Both the position numbers and the translations under genes were made by a program. This document shows, one piece after another, positions 24,001 through 34,260 of a DNA stretch of 64,000 nucleotides. This DNA is from Chamaea fasciata (lineage: Eukaryota > Chordata > Aves > Passeriformes > Sylviidae). The notes under the pieces are model-generated. The model searched no databases. It worked only from the letters and a program-made list of their open reading frames with translations, and was not told the origin of the DNA. The stretch is taken from positions 25,285,021 to 25,349,020 of the forward strand of contig JARCOQ010000008.1 in the NCBI GenBank assembly GCA_029207755.1, written 5' to 3'. Every line of letters starts with the position of its first letter. The first letter of the stretch is position 1.

Positions 24001-24769
24001 AGACAATGTTATTCCCAATTAAAATCACAATTTCTGCCTAGTTGGCAGGTCGTACTAGGGATGAAAGTCTGAAGGTATAAAATTCTGGAAGGGAATGCTC
24101 TTGTGTGTGGACACTGTGAACCTCAGATCACTGAGTCACAGAGGAAGATTTAGGATATACAATCTTATTAACTCAAAGTCCAACCTTGCCCCCAGGAATA
24201 GATTAATTTACCATCCCTAGTGAACCCTCACACTCACATCCTGGGATGAATATAAAACTGATGGATAGCCTAAAACATTAGTCTGTCTACAGACTCTTGT
24301 ATGTGGTAAGGACAGCAAAGCACAGACAAGATTTATTTCACCAATTAACTGGTTATTGCCATGTTGGGTTTGCATGCTCAAACAAGAAATCGGCTGGGTT
24401 GGAAAATATTCACTCTGACATTTCTTTAAATCACAGACTGATTTTTCTATCTCCTTTTTGAGGTTCACTGATTGAATTTGCTGTCACTTTTGGTGTTACA
24501 AATAAAGCTTCATGTGAACTCTCTTCAAGCCTCTCTGTAGTGATTATGTTACACACTTGTACACTCTGTTCACTGTAAGTCAGCTCAACTGAGCCATATC
24601 TCAGTTTTTTTTGAGAATTTTTTTTGAGAAATGTGAAATAAGAAAAATGAAGAACCAGACACAGGTTAATAATAGCAGGGCTATTTATTCTTCAGTAGAA
24701 TTGGATATAATTTTTTTCAGTGGAAACACTGAAATATTTTTGAGACATGCTTGTCAGCTTTACTACACA
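21022..24769. other. non-coding stretch with one small hairpin
   Basis: AT-rich unique DNA. It contains the hairpin at 21,610-21,640, an A13 run (22,602-22,614) and a T12 run (23,422-23,433). Frames are up to 84 codons without family resemblance. Confidence 0.5.
21610..21640. repeat. perfect inverted repeat (11-bp arms)
   Basis: CCATTGTGAAA at 21,610-21,620 and TTTCACAATGG at 21,630-21,640 are exact reverse complements around a 9-nt spacer. It is short enough to be chance in 64 kb, but perfect. Confidence 0.85.
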
Positions 24770-24845
24770 ATTTGTGAATATGTTTATCAGAACAGAGCTT
24801 TTATTAGCACAGATCCTTGTGGAACTCCACTGTTAACTTCCATTA
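24770..24845 (-). mobile_element. old CR1-type LINE scrap (RT motif VPQGSVL)
   Basis: Reading the minus strand from about 24,845 down, the sequence gives VNSGVPQGSVL. This is the conserved TSGVPQGSVLGP motif of CR1-clade reverse transcriptases. After a frameshift it continues as SVLINIFTN, comparable to the VLFNIFIND segment that follows. Neither frame continues further. It is a very old fragment; surrounding element sequence is not recognisable. Confidence 0.6.
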
Positions 24846-26992
24846 CTTACTACTATACTTTTTTCAAATACAAAAATTATTTTGGAAGGAAAATTTAAAA
24901 TTTCACTGAAGTAGACATATTTCTGTATGTTTAGAAATTTTCCATGGTATTTCAAAATTATTCTTTCATGGAAAAACACCTGTTCCATGGTTTAAACTTG
25001 CTTGAGATTCTAACTGATAGGTAGAGAAAGGAAAAAACCCAGGGAACTCTTATATGTCAAAGGACTCCAGTGGTTATCTGTGAGGCCCTGTAGGGCATTG
25101 AGGCAATTGATTTACATTAACAGTTATAGATACTGGTCATTCATCTCAAAGAGATGGTTTGGGAAATCTCAGCCCTACTGCAAATTGTGACATTATAAAT
25201 ATTTACTTGAATAAGTCAATTGCTCTTTTTATTCAGAAGATCTGGACAAAACCCCTGAAGAGAGATTAAAAGACTGAAGCATTTAGAGCCTTACAGCAAT
25301 ATCAAGGATTATCAAAGCATCTCTGTGCTGGAGAACAGAATCGTTGTGTCAGACCATCTCTGTCTCCGGGAGGGAGATTGGTCAAATCTTTTTGTAGAGA
25401 AGGGGAACACAGTCTGTTAGGATTATACCCAGCAGGAGACAACTTAGCTCCCTTTTAAAGAGGAGCTTTAAAAGCTTTCATTTGAGAACCACTCAGCTCA
25501 GAAAACATCGTATTACAATTGAGGACAATTAACATCTAAGGAGAAGCGTGTGGAGTTCGTGCTTAGTTTATGTTTCTCCATCTGGGGGGTCTCTTCTGTG
25601 CTCTCTCTGCCAGTTCCTATCAGCTTGGATTACACTAAGCTTCAAGCACCCATGCAAGCAAAACGTAATTACTTGAAGAGCAGCAAATCCAAGGGAGAGT
25701 CTCAAGGATGCTCTCATACGTTATCTGTTGCCTACCAAGATGTTGCTTATGTCTGTTACAGGAATTCACAGTCAAGTCATGCTAAGAACTTTAAATAAGT
25801 AAAAAGACTTTTCAGATGAGATGTGTAGTTTTACAAAACACATATAGGACACCAGTATGATTGCTGTGACAAAATGGAAAGGCAAGCTCAGAACGCTGCA
25901 AGGTCTCAGGATTTCTGCACCTCTGTCAGAGTAAGTCCTCCTTCAGTTCTCAAGGCCAGGTCACCTGCTTGCCTGAAAAGAGGATAAATTACAGTGTAGC
26001 AAAAGGGGTGAAAAGGCCATGTGTTTCTCTTCACACAATCTCTTTTCACATTTTCAGGCCTGGAAGAGGTATTGGCCCATGAGAGGATCCTAGATGTCCT
26101 CACAGCCATGAAAAGTGTCAGATCTCTTGTCTTTGAGAAACACATCTGGATTTCAGATTAGCACCAAGGTAGAAGCCTCTTTAGTGTCTCAGTGATCCCT
26201 GTTTTAGGGATCTATTATAATCTGGCCGTGCTGATCAGATCGTCTGCTGAAGAGTTTGGGTTATTGTGCTGTTTCTCTTGTCCTATCTTTGTACTGTTCT
26301 TAAAGATCTGGGCTCAGAATTATCTTTCTTTTACTATTTCTCTGCTCTGCTGACCCCATAGTCACTTACAGACTCCTAGGCGCTATGCAGAATGAGTACT
26401 TGCATTCAGTCAGAAACTTTTTACAGTTTATTTCCATCTACTTGCTGCAGGCTTCAAAATGTTTTAGCCTAGTTCTGTTTTCAGTTTGTATAGTGTAAGC
26501 TAGGTTATAGGGAAGAGATGCAGTCTTTGATTTAGGGTCAACATTTACAAATTTCCTTGCCTGGGAAATACCTGGCTAATCTGTTTTGTGACCTGAAATA
26601 TTGTCTGATACAAGCCTTTCTCTATGGTTAAGTAAATGGTGCATTTGCAGCTTTTTATGTGCTGCTAAAGGCTTTAAGCCATTTCTTTCTCACAGTCCCT
26701 CCTGAAAAACCCTGTTTCCATGCCCACTCCACTCCACTCCACCCCACCCAGGTCTGGAATTACTGTGGTAGTTGGAGATGATGCTACTCCTTCCTCACAA
26801 TGGAAGGGAAAGGTCCTGTGCAGTATCTCACACCCGGAGAAGGACAGATGCTGCCCACAGTCCCAGCTCTGAGTCCCAGTCTTATTGAGAAACCTGTACC
26901 ACACTGCCTTTCCTTGCAGCCATCTCCCATCCTTCAGAACCACCTTCCTTGCTCTGCCCCTGGAATTTCTGCAGGGCCCAGTCACCCACCAC
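24846..26992. other. non-coding stretch, nothing recognised
   Basis: Unique AT-rich DNA with no gene recognised. An imperfect CCACT pentamer run (26,724-26,750) and a C-rich patch (26,800-26,990) precede the A-tract. Confidence 0.5.
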
Positions 26993-27048
26993 AAAAAAAA
27001 AAAAAAAAAAAAAAAGAAAAAAAAAAGAAAAGAAAAGAAAAAAAAAAA
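26993..27048 (+). repeat. A-rich tract (A23 then AAAAG-type units)
   Basis: Twenty-three A, followed by A-runs broken by G. It may be a retroposon tail, since the 200 bp before it are C-rich and unlike the flanks, but no polyadenylation signal, target-site duplication or known SINE body is visible. Its T-rich complement produces a false long phenylalanine-rich minus frame (26,674-27,246). Confidence 0.9.
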
Positions 27049-27198
27049 GGCCAGAAATGGATAATGAAAAAGTGTACTATTGAGATTTCTGATGATTAAA
27101 AGGCATGAAATAAAACTGTATGGAAATATTTTAATGTGTAAAAGTTTAAATGAGAATGACTTTAAAATTATTAGTTTTCCCAACTGAAAAGCCCAAAA

Positions 27199-27300
27199 TT
27201 CACAGAAGCACAGAACCGCAGAATGGGTAAGGTTGGAAATGGGCACTGGAGGTCATGTAGTCCAGGCTCCCTGCTCAAGCAGAATTCCCTAGAACATGTT
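27199..27300 (-). mobile_element. CR1 LINE 3' end fragment
   Basis: Read on the plus strand it begins with TTCACAGAAGCACAGAACCG, the degraded inverted ATTCTGTG tail. It continues GGTTGGAAATGGGCACTGGA then GGTCATGTAGTCCAGGCTCC, the reverse complement of the CR1 3' UTR (consensus form 'GGTTGGAAGGGACCTCTGGAGGTCATCTAGTCCAACC'). It breaks off after about 100 bp at CCTAGAACATGTT. Inserted in minus orientation and 5'-truncated; no coding part remains. Confidence 0.85.
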
Positions 27301-29526
27301 ATCACTTTTGGCAGTCATAAAGACAATAAGAAGAATTTTGTAGTTTTTAGCGTGTAGAAAGCTTGAGACATTTTTAATGAAAAGGACTTCTAAAGAAGAT
27401 CAACATTTTTCACAAAGGGGAAATATTTGGTTTGTGACAGCATAAAATGCTGTTTGATTTCAGTTTTGCTGGTTCTATTCTCAACATATGACTGATCACA
27501 TTTTCCTATCTATTTGATAGCAGCTAATTAGGACAAGAATCACTAAGATGGTTGGTACCACAGCTTATAAACCCCAGTCAGTCACCTGGGATAAGAAGTG
27601 AGCTCTTTGCTTAATCTCTTCTCCACTATAAATGTAACTAACAGAATAGAATAAGATTTTTTTTTAGCCAATGCTTCTTAAAAAGTTAATTAGAATATTC
27701 ATTAGGATATTTATTCACTGCTTATAAATTCAAATATAGCTTTTGAATCAAAATTTATTCTTCTGAGTAAGGAGAAGGGGACAGAAGAGTTCAATGGTGA
27801 GAGTTCTGTTTCTCCCTTGAAGTCTAATCTGATGAGTAATTCCAGAACCTGAACTGACTCAAGGCAGTGACACAGAATTACATTTTCCTTCCCTGACAGG
27901 TGAAGGAGTGCAGTTGAGCTTGCTCATGAGAAGTAGAAATGGCAAAGCTGGGGCACAGTGATGCTGGGAAGCCTTAGAAATGGCTTTACAGGTCACCTTG
28001 CCATTGGGAGGGCTCATCAAGGTACTTTGCTTATCCCAGACCTCCAGGAGGACAGAAGCCCTTGCCTCCTTAGAGCTGTGCCACAGCCAAGAAAGCTGTG
28101 GGGCTAACATTTCTTAATTGGGGTGAGCACAGTTTGGAGTGAGCTGCATTAGATAATAAGCATGTGAGGTGGTGGTGTCTATGAAATACATTGGTCTGTC
28201 CAGTTCCCAGTGAAAGGGTTTCCACCTCACCACTGGTACTCCTTTCATGTCACTCTTATCATTGCATTAACTTCTGAGCTTGGAGATGGCAGACAGGCAG
28301 AAGAAAACTGCATCTCCAATCCATAGAGAAGGGAGTTACTCTGTGGCTGGGTTACAGCTCATTTGTTCCCAGACCCAGAAGAGCTGAGGGAATGTAGTCC
28401 GAGAAACAGCACAGCTGTCTCTGTGTGCTCAAGAATATTTGGTTTAGGGGACTCTAGTCTAGTGAAACCCTTAAGGATGTCCCCAAATAAGTATGAAGCA
28501 TAAACCTGTATTTCCTTGAAAAGAAAATAAGAAATAATGTACTCTTTATGCGAAACATTTTATTCTAGGAGTCTGTCCTTGTAATGGAAACTTCGAAGCT
28601 GTAAGGAAAGCAGGCTTTTTTTCACTTCCTACAGACTGTGTCCTGGCGCTAATTATGTTGACAACAAGAAAAGTCACAGGCAAATCAAGTGTCCAATCTT
28701 TTAGGGTGTACATCAGACAGGTAATAACACTACAGGTGAAACCTTTCAAGGGATATACCTGGAAAAAAATCAGGGTTGGAATGGGAAGTTGAAAAAAAAG
28801 GGTTGGGAGTAGTGGTGATGTTAGAAAGGGACCATGTCAGTCATCTAAACACAGCAGGACATCTTAAGCAGCCTATTGATCTTCTATTCCGAATTCATGT
28901 AGGGCGACTCCCTGTCATAAAACATTCAGCAGCCAAGATCAATAAGAGATGTGGAGCGCTGAATCTTGCTGCTTCAAAGTCATACTTGAAAACAACAACA
29001 ACAAAAATATCACCGCTACTCAAATGTCACCAGGGCACCAGCTCGGTTTGGACCCAGCTCAGCAATTTCAATGATAAAAGTTTTCTTCCTGTTTTTCCAA
29101 GTGGGAGTCCAGCTGGAAGGTGACAGGAACTGGATTCGACTGTGTGACAGGGAATCTATTTTCTACCCCTCTCTGTTTACAAAGGAGGTTCAACAGCAAA
29201 GATAAACCTAGATACCATGAAGCACTTGCTGAGGTAAAGCTTGTCTTGTGCTCTGAATCTGCCAGCATTTAGCAGTTCCCTGGTTAGGAGCACATCCTTC
29301 AGCTGCAAAATGCAAGGGGACTGAGAAATGCATTATATCACATCACAAAAAGATTATGTTCTCTTTACAAACATACCCTCCCCTCTATGATATGTATCAA
29401 ATTGCTCAATGCACCCATTCAAATATAACACCTAACTGGAGTGGCTTCTGGAGAATAAATTGCCCACTGAAGTTACCTTTCACGTGTTTCAGTGTTGTTG
29501 TCATGTATCTCATTACTCTCTTGCAG
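27301..29526. other. non-coding stretch, nothing recognised
   Basis: Unique sequence; frames reach 115 codons (28,776-29,123 plus) without recognisable domains. No mobile element or exon seen. Confidence 0.5.
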
Positions 29527-29581
29527 ATTAAACAATGCTAATTCTTCCAATCTCTCCTCTGAGGTCATATTTTCATATGTT
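29527..29581 (-). mobile_element. possible old CR1/L3-type LINE scrap
   Basis: TTAAACAATGCTAATTCTTC then CAATCTCTCCTCTGAGGTCA and TATTTTC resembles the reverse complement of the CR1/L3 ORF2 segment encoding 'NMxYEERLxEL', familiar as 'AAACAATCCCAATTCTTTCA..CCTCATAGGTCATGTTTTC'. It is only about 55 bp and diverged. The same landmark occurs at 6,391-6,420. Confidence 0.45.
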
Positions 29582-32500
29582 TCTGCTTCAATAAAGGTCA
29601 TTGGCATCTGACAGTCATATGGCACAAAAGATTAATCCTGTCCTTCCATGGCTCTGAGCCCAATGGTTGCCATTACCTTGTTCAGCATGAAGTGGAGGAT
29701 TGCTTTTAGTAGTCAACAAAAACCCTGGGTGTTTGTTCCATTTCTAATGATTTCCAGAGTAATTGATGCTGCCAGAGATGAATACTTTACAAAAGCACAA
29801 ATTGGACAGCCAGGCAAAGTGACAAGCAGGGATTCAAGTGGGAATATTCAGCACTGAGATGAGCTCAGAAAGCATCTGTTGTCACAACATCATCTCTCTG
29901 TGGCAGATACAGAAGCACAGAAAAATCTGGATACAAAAGTAATAAATACAGGCATCAATGAAAATTTAGCATTTGATTTCAATCGATTTGAATGGCTGTA
30001 CTGCAGGGGCTCTGTCTTGGGATGGTACCGTGTGGTAGCTTGCCTGAGATGGCTGTAAACAAAAAACACAAATTGAAAAGCCATTGAGGAATAAAATCAG
30101 CTTGCTTGTGTAAAGCTCCATATGATTACAGCCTGTTTCTGATGTCAAAGCTGAGCTGTTCAGAGCCATGGTGGCTCATCTGTTAATTACATGCTGATTT
30201 TAGTACCTGTGTTTGTTAGGATAAAGGGCTAGTATTACCTGGACAACCAATAAACTAAACTCCTATAATGCTTTACTGTTTAGACTGGGAGACAGGCTAA
30301 ATATTCTGGAAACCCACAGTTTCATTAAGTATTTTTCAGTTCCTGAAGCTGTTGATTCCTATTCATAGGAAACATAGAAGAGGCTTGGATTCTTCATTCT
30401 TGGTTTTTCTGTAAGGTCAATAATTCTGTTCCTGACTCTTTCTGAAGAAAAGTTTCTGAAGGGTGTTCTTGTAGGTGACATTCTAATTTATGATTCTGAA
30501 GGAGGCAGGGGGGAATTAAGTGACATGATGGAAAGTTTGTTAAGTGTAATCAACAGTGAGGATAAATGCTGTTAGAGATTTCTGCATATTAATCTGGCTT
30601 TGTTTTGAGCTACTGCAGCACCTGTGACAAAACCAAAGGTTATGAATTTGGAATCATAAGCTTTGCCTCTCTGGCTTAGTATAATATAGATCTTTAATCA
30701 ATAAACTGATGGAGCTTGACTGGACTGATCTCCACGGCACACAGGGGGTAGTGTGGGTATTTCAATCCAGTGTTGTGCACAGCGTGTCTGATTTACCACT
30801 CTTATCCAGAATAGGAAGACTTTCCTATGGGTGCTGAGCCATCTCTGGCAGCCCTGGTGAATGTCTCCAATGGCACTACAAGCACTGGAGAACTGGAAGT
30901 GCCCCTGTTGGGTTCAGCTCCAGGTTGAACCTCTCGAAATTAATATTCAGTGGTGACTGCATGTGAGATAGGGACTGAGCTCAGTTGCCTAAGCCAGAAA
31001 CCCAGAGCATCTGGGACACAGCACCATGTCTGTGATTCTTCATGGGGCAGGCAGGGGTGGCACAAGAACTGTGGGGGACTTGTGCATGCTTTGACACTGA
31101 GAAATGTGGCTGGAAAGGAGCCACAACAATAATTAAACACAAGCTCATTGGAAGTATAGGGAGAGATGGCATTTCTGTCTAGCAGAAAAAGGGTGGAAAT
31201 TTAGGACTGTAAAGCATAGGACTCCAATGCTTGATTCTGTTGACCATAAACATCTTAATTTAGAGGGTCATAATTTTTTTAGAAATGATTTCTATATTTG
31301 TCCTGCATCCTTGTTCTCACATAAATAATTTCTTTTTCCTTTTCCTAGATTTAGCTATTCTGTTTTAGACTGTTTATCTTGTCTACCAGCTCTCTAAAGC
31401 ATTCATTAAAATTCTACTTTATAAATCTTAAGTTTTCAAAAATACGGAAAAAAAAGTTTGCAAAGAATAAATTGTCATTACTTGAAAGTGTCCCTGCCCA
31501 GATATAGGATTCATTATTAACCCTTAACTTTCAGATAAGAAATAAATTTTTCTAATTGTTAGGGAAAGTAGTTGTGGAGCTTAACTACCAAAGGTTACAT
31601 TGCCTTCTTCAGTACCAGACATTGGTATTTTTAAGATGGAACATATTTTTGAAAGAGTTTGTCATCTTCATCATATGTTATTATACCTACAAGACTGTGA
31701 AGAGCTACGTTTCTATTTAATAGATGAGCCAGGTTCAGCTTGGAATGAACACCTAGAGAAGAGAAGCCAGGTCTTTCATAGTGATGTGAAAGAGATGTGT
31801 AATCATCAAATTGCCTATATCTAAGGCAGATACAGTTTTCCTGACACACGCGTGTGGTCCATCCCTCTTTGGAAAGAAGTTTTTTTTGTTGTTTTTTTTT
31901 TGTCATGGGCACCTGCATGAATGGAGAGACACAATTCCATCCTGTTTATTGCGGAAAACATGTTTTCATCATGTGAGAAATAGTGCAAATCCTTGTTTTC
32001 AGATTAAAGATACTGTTCTGCTACTGAGAAGTTTTCATAATCATTACCTCCCTGTGCTTGGTTTACCAGGCATCAAACAGCATAGGAGTCTTTTTCTACC
32101 ATCAGTCTTCAAGGATGAATAGTGACTGAGAAAAGACTTTGCTACTCACACAAAATTTTCCACTCCCTCTTGTCATCTTACAGGAAGCATTGATGTTATT
32201 TTTGGGAAGTATTGACTCTTTTACAGAATAGAGGGCTCATTAAATCAAAATAACAGCAACATTTTTAGCTGCTTCATTGTTATCATTGCTATTGTTGCAA
32301 GCTACTGCTGGAAGCCGGGAAAAAAAAGAAAGGAGAAATAATGCAAATAAAGAATAGCTACTCCAACATGTCCTGAGCCCAAGATAAAGTGGAACACATC
32401 TTTTTTATGGCTTTTAAATACTTGGTAATCTACCACTGGGTTCATAATCATCCTGAAGAGGTAGCAGTGCCACTGAGAAGGACAGGGGAGCTAAAATTTA

Positions 32501-33330
32501 TAGAAAGAGTGATAAACTGGAAATGACAGAGTCACAAAAAAGGGGAAATACTGTGCAGAGGTTGTGTTAATGAAAGTATTGGGTGTTGCAAGAAGAAAGA
32601 GGGACTTTATTTCACTTCCATCACAAACTTACACAGAGTCAATTTGGGGGTAAAATGTGTTATTATTTTTTAAACAGAGGGGTCAAATTGTAACAAGTGA
32701 GAGGGAAATCAAGGAAAAAAAAGTAGAAAATATGGAAAATGAGCCATGTGGAACCCAGAGTGTCTGGTGCCCAGGAGAAACTGAGCTGGAGGATGACCAG
32801 ATATAAAGCACAGCAGGGAGCTTTTCTATGTTTGCTGGGAACTCTGCAAGAAATTGTGAAAATGGGAGGATTTCTCAGTAGTATGGAAATCTATTCTGGG
32901 AAAGCAGCAGCATGAGCAGGAAACAGGAGATTTTTAATTGTATGAATTTATGATTTTAGGACATGCAGCAGGGAGTAAATGTAGTAATCCAGGAAATCCA
33001 TTCAGTTTTTTGGTGTGTTTAGGTAGTAAAAATCTATGTTTCTAACCGTTACTCCTGGTATTTCAGTACTAACAATCCCCTCTTTACAGGACACCTCAGA
33101 GCTGCAGAACAAACGAAATTGAAAAGCAAAATGGGGAAAAAAACTCCAACAGGAGTTTCAGACAAGGACTGATGGGTATCTTGCTGTATCTTAGAGAAGT
33201 TTATCCATCAGGGTCACGAAAATCTGCAAAAAGTCTCAAGCTGAACACACAAAGTTGTGTCAAGTGGCTTTGAAATTCTTGGTCAAGGCAATCTGTTTCA
33301 CAAAACAAGCAGTTTACAGATGTAAGGTTT
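29582..33330. other. non-coding stretch, nothing recognised
   Basis: Unique AT-rich DNA. Frames up to about 103 codons, no family resemblance. A perfect 12-bp palindrome CACACGCGTGTG lies at 31,845-31,856. Confidence 0.5.
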
Positions 33331-33462
33331 TGTTCCTGGCAGTCAGGGTTTAAGCTCAGCCAGCAGCCCAGCCCCAGGTCCACTCAATTCCCCCTTCAGT
33401 GGAACTGGGGAGAGAATCAGAAGGGAAAAACTTGGAAAATGCATAAGTTGAGATAAAAGCAG

Positions 33463-33468
33463 TTTATT
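33463..33468 (-). terminator. LTR polyadenylation signal AATAAA
   Basis: TTTATT on the plus strand is AATAAA in LTR orientation, in the CTAATAAACTGC context conserved in this LTR family. It would direct 3' end formation of proviral transcripts. Present use is unknown. Confidence 0.6.
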
Positions 33469-33649
33469 AGTGAAAGCAAGAGCCATGCACACAAGCAAAG
33501 GAAGACAAAGCATTAATTCAGTGCTTCCCCAGGGCAGGCAGGTGTACAGCCATCTCCAGGAGAGCAGGGCTCTATCAAGTGTAATGGTGACTTAGGAAGA
33601 CAAACTCCTTCTCTCCAAATGTCCTCCCCTTCCTCCTCCTCCTCTCCCC

Positions 33650-33656
33650 TTTATAC
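33650..33656 (-). promoter_or_regulatory. LTR TATA-like box
   Basis: GTATAAA in LTR orientation, at the position where family members carry CATATAAAG, 182 bp upstream of the polyadenylation signal. Activity today cannot be judged from sequence. Confidence 0.45.
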
Positions 33657-34050
33657 ATGATGATGTTATATGGTCTGGAATATCCCTTTGGTCAGCTGGG
33701 GTCACCTGTCCTGATTGTGACTCCTCCTAACTTCCTTTGCCAGTGTCAGTAGGAGAAACAGAAAAGGTCTTGGCTCTGTATAAGCTCTGCTCAGTAACTA
33801 CAGAAACGTCTATATATTGTCAACCATGTATTCAGCACAAACCCAAAACACATGCCCATACCAACTGCTGTGAAGAAAAATAACTCCACCCCAGCCAAGA
33901 CCAGCACACTGACCAGGGTCACAAATGGATAAATAGGAGACAGGGATAAAAAAGAATATACAGAACTGACACAATATAGAAATGCTCATTAGAAATATAT
34001 CCACCCTTTCAAGAGAGCTGTACAAAAATTAGATCTGTGTCACAGTGGCA

Positions 34051-34082
34051 TATGTAGATATAGATCTATGTAGATATAGACA
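34051..34082 (+). repeat. 16-bp tandem duplication
   Basis: TATGTAGATATAGATC is followed at once by TATGTAGATATAGACA, two differences in 16. It lies between the LTR and the T-rich tract. Confidence 0.85.
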
Positions 34083-34185
34083 TAGAGGGAGTATACCAAG
34101 TATGCAGCCTTCTCAAAGAATCAGGAGGGTAGCAGCCCATTTTCATACTCTCTTTCCAAAGCTTGTACTCACACCTTGCTGTTTC

Positions 34186-34260
34186 TCTTTTTTTTTTTTA
34201 TTTTTTTATTTTTTTTAATTTTTTAATTTTTTTTTTTTAATTTTTTTATTTTAATTGTTT
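34186..34260 (+). repeat. T-rich low-complexity tract
   Basis: About 75 bp of almost pure T with scattered A or AA (T5-12 blocks). Its complement reads as an A-rich tail, so it could be the decayed tail of a minus-strand retroposon, but no body is recognised. Confidence 0.9.

Larger units (their letters stand above)
33331..33923 (-). mobile_element. solo LTR of an avian ERVL-type endogenous retrovirus
   Basis: I recognise this as the widespread avian ERVL-type LTR, inserted in minus orientation. Plus-strand landmarks in order are: AGTCAGGGTTTAAGCTCAGC near the 3' end; GAGAGAATCAGAAGGG; the polyadenylation signal as TTTATT in GCAGTTTATTAG; AGCCATCTCCAGGAGAGCAG then GGCTC; TTATATGGTCTGGAATATCC then CTTTGGTCAG; and ACTGCTGTGAAGAAAAATAA then CTCCACCCCAGCC near the 5' end. 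In element orientation it would start TGTGACCC and end near GGAACA, with approximate limits. No internal gag/pol, primer-binding site or polypurine tract lies on either side. It therefore looks like a solo LTR left by recombination. I cannot identify a clean target-site duplication. Confidence 0.8.

Noticed and set aside
25550..25798. Frame whose first residues look like a signal peptide
   Set aside because: The first codon is GTG, not ATG, so the apparent signal-peptide start is not a eukaryotic start. No supporting context.
26674..27246. Longest open frame in the window (190 codons, minus)
   Set aside because: It runs through the complement of the A-rich tract (giving a phenylalanine run) and into the CR1 3' end. 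Low complexity and repeat explain its length.
31845..31856. Perfect 12-bp palindrome CACACGCGTGTG
   Set aside because: Short; too likely by chance to call a binding site, although two CpG in a CpG-poor region is mildly unusual.
33810..34025. 71-codon minus frame overlapping the LTR
   Set aside because: It is a reading of LTR non-coding sequence and its flank, not a gene.
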